Assembly (NCBI RefSeq): GCF_002904165.1
Contig: NZ_CVTD020000026.1
Span: forward strand, 79,586 to 143,585
Direction: 5' to 3'
DNA: 64,000 bases
DNA from: Herbinix hemicellulosilytica
GTDB lineage: Bacteria > Bacillota > Clostridia > Lachnospirales > Lachnospiraceae
Under the pieces are notes generated by a model. The model did no database searches. It was given only the letters and a program-made list of their open reading frames with translations, and had not been told where the DNA came from. The position numbers were made by a program, and so were the translations under genes. This document shows positions 10,005 to 17,924 of this stretch, piece by piece. Numbering within the stretch: position 1 is the stretch's first letter; each line of letters starts with the position of its first letter.

Positions 10005-11411
10005 ATGTACAAAATAGACTTCAACAAGCCTTGCCGCATCCATTTTATAGGGATTGGCGGAATCAGTATGAGCGGTTTTGCAAAATACCTGCATAGTATC
10101 GGATTTAAGGTCAGCGGTTCTGACAGCCACAAAAGTAAAATTACAGAAGAGCTTGAAAGTATGGGCATTAATGTTTACTACGGCCAAAGAAAAGGAAATA
10201 TAAGCCCGGATATTGATGTGGTTATTTATACTGCCGCCATTAAAGAAGATAACGAAGAACTTTTGGCGGTTATGGAAGCGGGTATACCGGCACTAAACCG
10301 GGCTCAGCTTATTGGCCAGGTAATGCAAAACTTTAAAAATTCGGTAGCGGTATCCGGTACCCACGGCAAAACTACCGTAACATCTATGCTGTCACTTATT
10401 TTTGTCGATGCGAATTTTGACCCCACCATCTCGGTCGGCGGTATTTTGGATGCTATCGGAGGAAATATGCGTATTGGCGGTACCGACTATTTTATTACGG
10501 AAGCCTGCGAATATATGAACTCCTTCCTGGAATTTAAGCCGACAAAAGCAGTTATATTAAATATTGACGAAGACCATACGGACTTTTTTAAAGATATAAA
10601 CGATATACGAAATTCCTTCCGTAAATTTGCCGGTCAAATTCCTAAAGGAGGCCAGCTATTTATAAACGGCGATATTCCCGATTACGAAGAAATAATTAAG
10701 GACCTGGATTGCGAAGTATTTACATACGGAATAACAGACCCTGTTTACGGTTGTAAGGATAAATCATATGATATAGCAGCTGATAATATAAAATTAAACG
10801 ACAGTGCCTGCCAAAGCTTTGATCTTTATTACAAAGGAAAATACATAGACCGGTTCGGGTTAAATATCATAGGTATACATAATATATCCAATGCTTTGCC
10901 GGCTATAGGAATTGCACTTCAGGAGCAAATTCCGGCAGATATAATAAAGAAATCCCTGCTGCGGTTTAGAGGCGCAGACCGCCGTTTTCAGTACAAAGGA
11001 ACCGTTGGCGGTGTAACTATTATTGACGATTATGCCCATCATCCTACGGAAATTGCGGCAACTTTAACTACCGCCAAGACTTTTTACGGTGAGAAAACCA
11101 TATGGTGTGTTTTCCAGCCCCATACATACAGCAGAACCAAACGGCATTTAAAAGAATTTGCCCGTTCCTTATCAATAGCTGATAAGATAGTACTGGCTGA
11201 TATCTATCCTGCGAGGGAAAAAGATCCCGGGGATATTTCTTCTCTGGACCTGCTAAGAGAATTAAAAAATTTAAATAAAGAAGTATACTACTTTCCCACC
11301 TTCGATGAAATTGAGAACTTTTTACTAGAAAATTGTATAAACGGTGACCTGTTGATAACTATGGGCGCCGGAGATATCGTGATTGTGGGAGAATCATTAT
11401 TAGGTATATAG
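10005..11411 (+). CDS. murC: UDP-N-acetylmuramate--L-alanine ligase
   Basis: This cytoplasmic enzyme adds L-alanine to UDP-MurNAc using ATP, the first step of peptide stem assembly. The 468-residue sequence has the N-terminal Rossmann motif HFIGIGGISMSG (13-24), the ATP loop GTHGKTT (118-124), NIDEDHTDFF in the central domain and DDYAHHPTEI leading to the C-terminal ligase domain. Length is normal for the family. GGAAGG precedes the ATG. It is convergent with no gene. Its stop codon abuts the first DnaA-box-like 9-mers at 11412. Confidence 0.97.
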   Translation: MYKIDFNKPCRIHFIGIGGISMSGFAKYLHSIGFKVSGSDSHKSKITEELESMGINVYYGQRKGNISPDIDVVIYTAAIKEDNEELLAVMEAGIPALNRAQLIGQVMQNFKNSVAVSGTHGKTTVTSMLSLIFVDANFDPTISVGGILDAIGGNMRIGGTDYFITEACEYMNSFLEFKPTKAVILNIDEDHTDFFKDINDIRNSFRKFAGQIPKGGQLFINGDIPDYEEIIKDLDCEVFTYGITDPVYGCKDKSYDIAADNIKLNDSACQSFDLYYKGKYIDRFGLNIIGIHNISNALPAIGIALQEQIPADIIKKSLLRFRGADRRFQYKGTVGGVTIIDDYAHHPTEIAATLTTAKTFYGEKTIWCVFQPHTYSRTKRHLKEFARSLSIADKIVLADIYPAREKDPGDISSLDLLRELKNLNKEVYYFPTFDEIENFLLENCINGDLLITMGAGDIVIVGESLLGI

Positions 11412-11467
11412 TTATCCACATTATCCACAGTATTATCAACATTTTATGTTAACCAATACTGTGGATA
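11412..11467. other. DnaA-box-like cluster 1
   Basis: Two contiguous copies of TTATCCACA (11412-11420 and 11421-11429) start at the base after the murC stop. TTATCAACA (11433-11441, one mismatch) and an inverted TGTGGATA (11460-11467) follow. A perfect 13-bp inverted repeat pairs 11422-11434 with 11455-11467, with a smaller AACAT/ATGTT hairpin inside. TTATCCACA is the classical DnaA-box consensus. No T-tract follows, so this is a poor murC terminator. Confidence 0.7.
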
Positions 11468-11578
11468 TAATTATATTTTCTATCTATACTACAAGAATAG
11501 ATTTTCTATTTAAAAAAAACATAAATTCTAACTGTTATAGCATAATTTTACATTTTATTACAATTATGCCGGCTGTTT
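11468..11578. other. AT-rich stretch between DnaA-box-like clusters
   Basis: About 110 bases of strongly AT-biased sequence without ORF, between two groups of DnaA-box-like 9-mers. This composition and placement resemble a DNA-unwinding element, but AT-rich intergenic DNA is common in this genome, so the interpretation is tentative. Confidence 0.35.
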
Positions 11579-11605
11579 TTATCCACTTTATCCACATAAT
11601 CCACA
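11579..11605. other. DnaA-box-like cluster 2
   Basis: Three head-to-tail 9-mers without spacing: TTATCCACT (11579-11587), TTATCCACA (11588-11596) and TAATCCACA (11597-11605). A further single TTATCCACA lies at 11990-11998, after the tandem structured element. All share one orientation with cluster 1. Confidence 0.7.
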
Positions 11606-11676
11606 TACCATTTTAACCCTTTTAATCCCCGCAACCCCCAAAGAAACAGCCTATTTCAATATATTTTAGTTTATGT

Positions 11677-11682
11677 TATAAT
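11677..11682 (+). promoter_or_regulatory. -10 box at the start of the tandem structured element
   Basis: TATAAT at 11677-11682. A start point some seven bases downstream would fall at about 11689, exactly where the tandem element begins. The -35 region (TTTCAA, 11654-11659, 17-base spacer) is a poor match, so the promoter is only plausible. Confidence 0.45.
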
Positions 11683-11693
11683 GTACACGATAA

Positions 11694-11821
11694 GCGGATT
11701 ATTCCAAGGAAAAGGTAATGTTTTATGTGACACATAAATGAGTCACAATAAAACATTGGCTTTTTCTTGGATAAGTGTAACGTAACCTACAACACCGGAG
11801 GTGTTGTAGGTTATAATCCGC
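11694..11821 (+). ncRNA. Structured element, unit 1
   Basis: P1 pairs GCGGATTA (11694-11701) with TAATCCGC (11814-11821). P2 pairs CCAAGGAAAA (11704-11713) with TTTTTCTTGG (11761-11770), with one G-U pair. P3 is a 15-bp stem from 11717-11731 to 11742-11757 with one bulge. P4 is a 13-bp stem from 11784-11796 to 11800-11812 closed by a GGA triloop. The unpaired junction between P2 and P4 reads ATAAGTGTAACGT. No T-tract follows P4, so it is not an intrinsic terminator. Strand is assumed plus because of the -10 box at 11677 and the dnaD gene downstream. Function unknown: candidate cis-regulatory RNA of dnaD, small RNA, or DNA cruciform site. Confidence 0.6.
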
Positions 11822-11826
11822 AGAAA

Positions 11827-11953
11827 GCAGATTAGACCAAGGAAAATAGAACGTTTTTTGTGACATGAATATGTCACAGTAAAACGTTATATTTTTCTTG
11901 GATAAGTGCAACGTGAACGAAAAAACACGAAGTGTTTTGAGTTCCTAATCCGC
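11827..11953 (+). ncRNA. Structured element, unit 2
   Basis: Same architecture as unit 1 with different bases. P1 pairs 11827-11834 with TAATCCGC at 11946-11953 (one A-C mismatch). P2 starts CCAAGGAAAAT at 11837 and ends ATTTTTCTTGG at 11901. P3 pairs AACGTTTT (11850-11857) with AAAACGTT (11881-11888), where unit 1 has AATGTTTT/AAAACATT: a U-A to C-G compensatory change. The TGTGAC/GTCACA tip is kept. P4 has an almost unrelated sequence (GAAC..AAAACAC with GTGTTTT..GTTC) but still pairs and ends in a GAA triloop. The junction ATAAGTGCAACGT differs at one base. Confidence 0.6.
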
Positions 11954-12070
11954 GGATAAGCGGATTATTCCACACATCGTGAGCCTATTTTATCCACAGC
12001 CATAACAGATATAGAGAAATTTTTATTTTGACCATGGGTATGCAACTAGCAGAAAGGGGATGGATGAGAA

Positions 12071-13183
12071 TTGAATAAAATTTCTTTATACTCTGAAGGT
12101 ATTTACGACGTAACCATCGTCCCAAATACCTTTATTGATTTATATATGCCATCTGCAAACGGAGCTTATGTAAAGGTTTATCTATATCTGTTACGCCATA
12201 TAGGCTCCAGCAATACCGAAATAACCATATCCTCTATTGCCGACCATCTTGAGGATACCGAAAAAGATATAATCCGTGCTTTAAACTACTGGGAAAAACA
12301 GAATCTGTTAAAAATAGAAAGAAACGCTCAGGATGAAATTACGGCAATTTACCTTGCTGACTTATCAGGTCTTAATAAGACAGGTCATAGTACCGCCACA
12401 ATTGATGACGCATTGGAAGAACTTGATTCCGTTACAGTTTCTGAGCCGGATGAAATTGCTTCTAATATACATACCGAAACAGAGCCTGCTGCCATACCGA
12501 CATATTCCCAGGATAAGATAGATGAACTTAAGAGCAATGATAAATTCCAATATGTCACGCATATTGTTGAGCTTTATCTTGGCAGGCCGATGAAACCTGT
12601 AGATTTGCAATTAATTATATATTTGTATGACGAATTGAAATTTTCTCCGGAACTTATTATATATCTTTATGAATACTGTGTTTCCAAAAACAAAATGAAT
12701 CCTTCCTATATCGAAGCCGTAGCTTTAGAATGGGCCAAGGAAGGAATAGATACGGAAGAAAAAGCCCGGGAAGCCACCCTGCTATATAACGAACACATCA
12801 ATAATGTTATGAAGGCATTCGGGTTAAACAGAACCCCCGGTCAAATAGAACGAAAATATATAACCAAATGGGTGGAAGTATATTCTTTTTCGGATGATAT
12901 AATTACCGAAGCCTGCAACCGCACTATCTTAAGGACTCAAAAACCTGATTTTAAATATGCGGACAAGATTCTTGAAACATGGTTTAAAAAAGGTGCCAAA
13001 ACCCTGGAGGACATCGCAATACTTGACGAGGAATTTGCCAAAGGCGGCAGAGCCAAGACCGTACCTAACGTAACCCCCATTGCCAAACCTTCTGCCAATA
13101 AGTTTAATCAGTTTCCACAACGGACATACTCCGCTAAAGATTACGCCGAACTTGAACGAAAACTTATCAACAAGGGGTTATAA
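12071..13183 (+). CDS. DnaD-domain replication initiation protein
   Basis: A 370-residue protein with an N-terminal winged-helix DnaD-type domain (about 1-110), a variable acidic linker (115-160) and a C-terminal DnaB_2/DnaD domain (about 165-320) that contains the YxxxI-type region around YITKWVEVYSFSDDIITEA. In B. subtilis DnaD is a primosome protein that remodels origin DNA and helps DnaI load the helicase. The start is TTG at 12071, ten bases after AAAGGGGATGG; the nearby ATG at 12064 is closed after four codons. The dnaI-like gene follows after 229 bp, so the two form a helicase-loading pair. The leader would contain the tandem structured element at 11689-11972. Confidence 0.85.
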   Translation: MNKISLYSEGIYDVTIVPNTFIDLYMPSANGAYVKVYLYLLRHIGSSNTEITISSIADHLEDTEKDIIRALNYWEKQNLLKIERNAQDEITAIYLADLSGLNKTGHSTATIDDALEELDSVTVSEPDEIASNIHTETEPAAIPTYSQDKIDELKSNDKFQYVTHIVELYLGRPMKPVDLQLIIYLYDELKFSPELIIYLYEYCVSKNKMNPSYIEAVALEWAKEGIDTEEKAREATLLYNEHINNVMKAFGLNRTPGQIERKYITKWVEVYSFSDDIITEACNRTILRTQKPDFKYADKILETWFKKGAKTLEDIAILDEEFAKGGRAKTVPNVTPIAKPSANKFNQFPQRTYSAKDYAELERKLINKGL

Positions 13184-13412
13184 TACGCAAAATATTTAAA
13201 TAAAAAACTGAATTCCACAATATCTAAGGAAAATAAAAGCTCCATACGGTCAAAAATAATAATAATCTGTGTACTTATTAAGATCAATTATACGTATACA
13301 TACCTCATTGGAATTTCCATGTTTTATATTATTTAATTTTCTTAAAGCATAACTTATCATTAATCTTGTATTTTAAAATTCCAAATAATCAAAAATAAGC
13401 AGGAGAATCCTT

Positions 13413-14417
13413 ATGTCTCTGAAGAACGATCAGTATAATAAAATACTGCGTGAATACGAAGAACGCAGACTTAAAAATAAGTACGAACTGGACAAGCGGA
13501 TTGAGGAAGTCTATAAAGCCATACCCAGGATAAAGGAGCTGGAAGAGCAAATAATTTCCCTTTCCGCCGAATCGGGAAGGCAGGCTCTGTTCGGCAACAC
13601 CAAAGCCCTTGATAATTTAAGGAAAACCACAGCTCAAATCAAGGAAATGCAAAGGAAACTCCTTGTAGAAAGCGGATATCCTGAAGATTATCTGGATATG
13701 CGGTTTCACTGCTCCAAATGCCGGGATACCGGCTTTATTGGCAACGAAAAATGCAGTTGTTTTAAGCAGGCTATCGCAGACGCCATTTATATGGGCTCCA
13801 GCATAAAATCCGTGCTTGAGCGGGAAAACTTCCGTACTTTTTCTTTTAAATACTATTCCGACGATTACATTGACGAAACTACAGGCTTATCCCCCCTGTC
13901 CAATATGCAAAAGATAGTAGCAAGCTGTAAAAGTTTTATCAGACATTTTGATGAAAAGCATGAAAACCTGCTGTTTATCGGTAACACCGGCGTAGGCAAA
14001 ACCTTTTTGGCAAACTGTATAGCAAAGGAACTTTTGGACCGGGGCTATACGGTAATTTATTTGACTGCTTTCAGGCTATTTGACATCCTGGAAAAATATA
14101 AATTCGGAAGGGAGGAAGAAGATTCCTTAATAGCATCGGATCAGTTTGACTATATTCTTGATTGTGACCTGCTTATAATTGACGATCTTGGGACCGAACT
14201 TAACAATACATTTACTACTTCGCAGCTTTATCACATAATTAACGAGCGGCTGCTTAGACAAAAATCCACTATTATTTCGACTAATTTATCCTTGGATAAT
14301 CTGCTGACAATCTACAGTGAACGGATTTATTCAAGAATTATAAGTAATTACAGTATTAGACGGATTATAGGTGATGATATAAGACTGCGTAAGGCACTTG
14401 GCGAAATATCGTCTTAA
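13413..14417 (+). CDS. Helicase loader, DnaC/DnaI family ATPase
   Basis: A 334-residue AAA+ ATPase. The N-terminal 90 residues are helical and charged. A zinc-binding set Cys100-x2-Cys103-x10-Cys114-x-Cys116 precedes the ATPase domain, as in DnaI. Walker A is GNTGVGKT (190-197), Walker B LLIIDDLGTE, and the end carries a SERIYSRII-type sensor region. The family loads the replicative DNA helicase onto origin or restart DNA. Pairing with the upstream DnaD-like gene supports this role over an IstB transposition helper, and no transposase is nearby. AGGAGAAT precedes ATG. Confidence 0.87.
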   Translation: MSLKNDQYNKILREYEERRLKNKYELDKRIEEVYKAIPRIKELEEQIISLSAESGRQALFGNTKALDNLRKTTAQIKEMQRKLLVESGYPEDYLDMRFHCSKCRDTGFIGNEKCSCFKQAIADAIYMGSSIKSVLERENFRTFSFKYYSDDYIDETTGLSPLSNMQKIVASCKSFIRHFDEKHENLLFIGNTGVGKTFLANCIAKELLDRGYTVIYLTAFRLFDILEKYKFGREEEDSLIASDQFDYILDCDLLIIDDLGTELNNTFTTSQLYHIINERLLRQKSTIISTNLSLDNLLTIYSERIYSRIISNYSIRRIIGDDIRLRKALGEISS

Positions 14418-14432
14418 TATATTTTATTTGGC

Positions 14433-14461
14433 TTGACTTCAAATATTTATAATGTTATAAC
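14433..14461 (+). promoter_or_regulatory. Promoter of prs
   Basis: TTGACT at 14433-14438, a 17-base spacer and TATAAC at 14456-14461. The expected transcription start, near 14468, falls inside the longest possible reading frame (from 14467) and so favours the ATG at 14509. Confidence 0.55.
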
Positions 14462-14508
14462 ATTGGATGGATTTAATTCAACAACAATTTTATGGAGGTA
14501 CTATTGTA

Positions 14509-15690
14509 ATGCCAAAGCGTGAAATGATCGTTGATACTATACCCGTAGGGCCGCTTGGAATCATTGCCCTTGAAAGCAGCAAAACCCTGGGGGAAAAAGT
14601 TAATGACTATCTTGTATCCTGGCGTAAACAACGTGAGAGTGAACATAAAGAAACCATAATGTTTAGCGGTTACCAAAGAGATACTTTCCTGTTAAACGCT
14701 TGCTGTCCCAGATTCGGAACAGGCGAAGCAAAAGGAATGATTAAGGAATCTGTTCGCGGATATGACCTATATTTACTTGTAGACGTTACCAACTATAGCC
14801 TAACTTATACAGTTTGCGGACATACCAACCATATGTCACCGGATGACCATTATCAGGATTTAAAGCGTATCATAGCGGCAGTAGGTGGTAAAGCAAGAAG
14901 AATCACCGTCATAATGCCCTATCTTTATGAAGGTCGTCAGCATAGACGCAACTCAAGAGAATCCCTGGATTGCGCCTTGGCATTACAGGAACTGACCAAT
15001 ATGGGAGTTGAAAGCATCATAACATTTGATGCTCACGATCCCAGGGTTCAGAACGCTATTCCCTTAAAGAGTCTGGAATCGGTTCAGCCCACCTATCAGT
15101 TTATCAAGGCTATCCTTAAAAATGTACCCGATGTTAAAATAGATGCCGACCATATGATGATCATAAGCCCCGATGAAGGCGGAATGGGAAGAGCCGTATA
15201 TTATGCCAATGTTCTGGGGCTTGATGTGGGTATGTTCTATAAGCGGCGCGATTATACTAAAATTGTCAACGGCCGTAATCCTATTGTAGCTCATGAGTAT
15301 CTGGGCGACAGTGTCGAAGGAAAAGATATCATTATCGTTGACGATATGATATCATCAGGAGAAAGCATGCTGGATGTTGCAACCGAATTAAAGAGAAAAA
15401 AGGCTAACCGTATATTCCTTTTGGGTACATTCGGCTTGTTTACAGGCGGTTTATCAAAATTTGACGAAGCATATGAAAAAGGATTGATATACAGGCTTCT
15501 TACAACCAATCTGGTTTATCAGTCGCCGGAACTGCTGACAAAACCTTATTATATCAGTGTTGATATGAGCAAGTATATAGCTCTGATTATTGATACTCTT
15601 AATCACGACAAGAGTATAAGCGGATTGCTTAATCCGGTTGAAAGAATTCATAACATCCTTGAAAAATATAATCAGGTTAAGAAAAAGTAA
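14509..15690 (+). CDS. prs: Ribose-phosphate pyrophosphokinase, long form
   Basis: Makes PRPP from ribose 5-phosphate and ATP, feeding nucleotide, His, Trp and NAD synthesis; the pncB-type enzyme at 44044 uses its product. I start it at ATG 14509 (393 residues), because TGGAGG lies ten bases upstream and the promoter at 14433 would begin transcription inside the longer frame. Visible motifs: GRQHRRNSRES (ATP/catalytic flexible loop region), FDAHDPRVQNAIP (ribose phosphate region) and IIVDDMISSGES (PRPP loop). It is about 75 residues longer than the common 315-residue class I enzyme and departs from its consensus at each motif, as in a clostridial subgroup. Confidence 0.9.
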   Translation: MPKREMIVDTIPVGPLGIIALESSKTLGEKVNDYLVSWRKQRESEHKETIMFSGYQRDTFLLNACCPRFGTGEAKGMIKESVRGYDLYLLVDVTNYSLTYTVCGHTNHMSPDDHYQDLKRIIAAVGGKARRITVIMPYLYEGRQHRRNSRESLDCALALQELTNMGVESIITFDAHDPRVQNAIPLKSLESVQPTYQFIKAILKNVPDVKIDADHMMIISPDEGGMGRAVYYANVLGLDVGMFYKRRDYTKIVNGRNPIVAHEYLGDSVEGKDIIIVDDMISSGESMLDVATELKRKKANRIFLLGTFGLFTGGLSKFDEAYEKGLIYRLLTTNLVYQSPELLTKPYYISVDMSKYIALIIDTLNHDKSISGLLNPVERIHNILEKYNQVKKK

Positions 15691-15738
15691 GTTTATTTAT
15701 AAATGCAAAAAGTGATTAATAGTAAATACTTTATAGAT

Positions 15739-15780
15739 ATAAAAAATAGTGTCAGGACATACTGTCCAGGCACTATTTTT
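15739..15780. terminator. Terminator between prs and the penicillin-binding protein gene
   Basis: AATAGTG-TC-AGGACA and TGTCC-A-GGCACTATT form a long stem flanked by A-run and T-run, so it can work in both directions for the two convergent genes. Confidence 0.85.
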
Positions 15781-15843
15781 ATGCATATATTTGCTTGCAC
15801 TTAAAAACATACGGTAAACTGACCGCTTCTTTGTTATAGAAGG

Positions 15844-17862
15844 CTATTCTTCAGGCACTGCATTGCGGTCATATGTTTTAAATGTTCTGCTCATTCCCGG
15901 CTCATGTATCCGGTCCATAAAACTATGCCATATATAAAGCGGATATGATGACCCTTTTAAGTCCGAAACGGGCTTTGGCATATCGTATCCTACCCATACG
16001 GAAGTAGTGTAATAGGGGGTATATCCCACAAACCAGCCGTCCTTTTTTTCATCGGTTGTACCTGTTTTTCCGGCGCTGACAGTATTTTTTAGACCATACC
16101 CTTTTGCTGTGCCGTTTTTAAGCACTCCCGTCAATGCTTCCGTTGTCATTCTTGCGGCATTTTCATCGTAAATTCTAATACTTTCTGTTTCATCCTTTAC
16201 CAGTTCATTGCCTTGCGCATCGGTTATACTTACAATACATGTAGGTTCCCTGTAATAACCGTCATTTGCTAGTGCAGCATAGCCCGCAGCCATCTCAAGA
16301 GGGCTAACTCCGACGGTAAAACCGCCAAGTGCTGCTGCCATATAGTAATCATTATCTTCAATTCTGGAAAAATTCATTTTAAGCAAATATGAAATTCCCA
16401 CTTTAGGAGTCAGTTCCTCATAAAGTTTCCACGCCACCGTATTTTTTGATACTTCAATGGCCCTCTGAAGTTTCATTTCCCCCGCATAATAGCCGTCGGA
16501 GTTTTTTGGTCCTCCCTCAATCGGACCGTCAACTACTATGCTGTCCGGAGTATATCCCCTTTCAAACGAAGGGGCATAAACTATCAGAGGCTTTATGGCA
16601 CTGCCGGGCTGACGAAATGCCTGATAACCCCTGTTAAAAGTGTAGCCGGCATATTCCTGGGTCCTACCGCCGACTATTGCAACTACTCTACCTGTATCGT
16701 TGTCTATACATACGGCAGCACCCTGCATTTTATAAATGCCTTCCTCATTTTTTTCCTGAAATTTTTCCAATGCTTCATCAACTGCCCGCTGAAGAAGCTC
16801 CTGCTTTTTTTGATCAATAGAGGTATATATCCTGTAACCGCCTGTGTACAATTTCTTCTGATAGAGGTAATACATATCCTTATAGGCCTCTTCATATTCC
16901 TTACGGTCTTTTTCGTTATCAAAACTGTTTCTAAATTCAAATCCTTCTTCCTTCATCAATGCCCTGATGGCACAGTGATATGCAAATGTTTCTATATAAT
17001 TCTTTTTGTCAAACTCCTGTTTTACCAGTTTTATGGGTTCATTTATGGCGTTCTCATATTCGGTATAATTAATTATACCGTTTTCGTACATTTGCTTAAG
17101 AATTCTGTTTCTTCTTTCAATTGTATTTTGCTTGTTTTCTACAGGATCATATTTACTGGGATTGTTGGGTATGGCACATAAAAATATCAGCTCTGACAGG
17201 CTTAACTGATTAACTCCCTTGCCGAAGTACCCGTTGGCCGCAGCCAATATGCCGTAGTATCCGTTTGAAAAATATATGTTGTTGATATAAAACTCAATAA
17301 TTTTATCCTTGGAATAAACTTTTTCCAGTTCCTGAGCAATAAATATCTCCCTTAATTTTCGCTCATAGGTGGTTTCATGGGATAAAAATACGTTTCTTGC
17401 AAGCTGCTGCGTTATGGTGCTTGCTCCTTGCGTTATTTCCCCCTTATTCTTAATTAGTGCTATGGCAGCCCTGATATTTGCCAGATAATCAATTCCCTGA
17501 TGGTCGAAAAATTTCTTGTCTTCGGTTAAAATAATGGCATTTATTACAGCCGGAGGTATGTCTTGGTATTCAATATAATAAACATCTTTAACCCCTTTTA
17601 AGGCTGTTATAAGTTCTCCGTCACTGTAATAAACCAGGCTGGTCTGGGAAGAACGAAAAGTATCCTCGGAGGACGAACGGACTATGCTTCTTGCTTCCTG
17701 TTGGTATTTCATAATTATTTTCCCATAGGTATTATAAAAATAAAATATCCCCACTATGGCAGCTAGCAGCACAAGAAAAACAGTCAGTTTAAAAACCAGC
17801 TTTATGCTCTGTCCTATTTTCTTAACCAGTCTGTTAATTTCGGCCTTTTTTCTTTTGTTCAT
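15844..17862 (-). CDS. Class A penicillin-binding protein (bifunctional)
   Basis: A peptidoglycan glycosyltransferase/transpeptidase of the PBP1A type. A short cytoplasmic basic tail and one membrane helix (VFKLTVFLVLLAAIVGIFYF) precede the GT51 domain with EDKKFFDHQG, GASTITQQLARN and the KIIEFYINNIYF stretch. The transpeptidase domain has SAIK (SxxK), SKN (SxN) and KTGTT. I place the start at position 17862 (MNKRKK, 672 residues) because CGGAGG lies seven bases upstream; an ATG seven codons earlier has the SD inside its own reading frame. No second TM or PASTA repeats. Stands alone, convergent with prs. Confidence 0.94.
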   Translation of the reverse strand: MNKRKKAEINRLVKKIGQSIKLVFKLTVFLVLLAAIVGIFYFYNTYGKIIMKYQQEARSIVRSSSEDTFRSSQTSLVYYSDGELITALKGVKDVYYIEYQDIPPAVINAIILTEDKKFFDHQGIDYLANIRAAIALIKNKGEITQGASTITQQLARNVFLSHETTYERKLREIFIAQELEKVYSKDKIIEFYINNIYFSNGYYGILAAANGYFGKGVNQLSLSELIFLCAIPNNPSKYDPVENKQNTIERRNRILKQMYENGIINYTEYENAINEPIKLVKQEFDKKNYIETFAYHCAIRALMKEEGFEFRNSFDNEKDRKEYEEAYKDMYYLYQKKLYTGGYRIYTSIDQKKQELLQRAVDEALEKFQEKNEEGIYKMQGAAVCIDNDTGRVVAIVGGRTQEYAGYTFNRGYQAFRQPGSAIKPLIVYAPSFERGYTPDSIVVDGPIEGGPKNSDGYYAGEMKLQRAIEVSKNTVAWKLYEELTPKVGISYLLKMNFSRIEDNDYYMAAALGGFTVGVSPLEMAAGYAALANDGYYREPTCIVSITDAQGNELVKDETESIRIYDENAARMTTEALTGVLKNGTAKGYGLKNTVSAGKTGTTDEKKDGWFVGYTPYYTTSVWVGYDMPKPVSDLKGSSYPLYIWHSFMDRIHEPGMSRTFKTYDRNAVPEE

Positions 17863-17924
17863 AAAGATCCTCCGATTGACCATTTGCGGGAATATCTAAG
17901 TTGTTATAAATAATATAGCACTAA

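Larger units (their letters stand above)
11689..11972 (+). repeat. Tandem 133-bp repeat, two full units and a partial third
   Basis: The unit starts GCGGATTA at 11694, GCAGATTA at 11827 and GCGGATTA at 11960, spacings of exactly 133 and 133 bases. The outermost copies of GATAAGCGGATTATTCCA (18 bp, 11689-11706 and 11955-11972) are identical. The third copy stops after this shared stretch. Units are diverged in primary sequence but keep equal length and helix positions. I cannot assign the repeat to any family I know. Confidence 0.8.

Noticed and set aside
11412..11467. murC intrinsic terminator
   Set aside because: A 13-bp stem forms but no T-tract follows and its arms are DnaA-box sequences, so I list it as a binding-site cluster.
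11689..11972. MITE or insertion-sequence remnant
   Set aside because: No transposase, no terminal inverted repeat of the whole segment; the exact 133-base period and paired changes fit a duplicated structured element better. Not excluded without a genome search.
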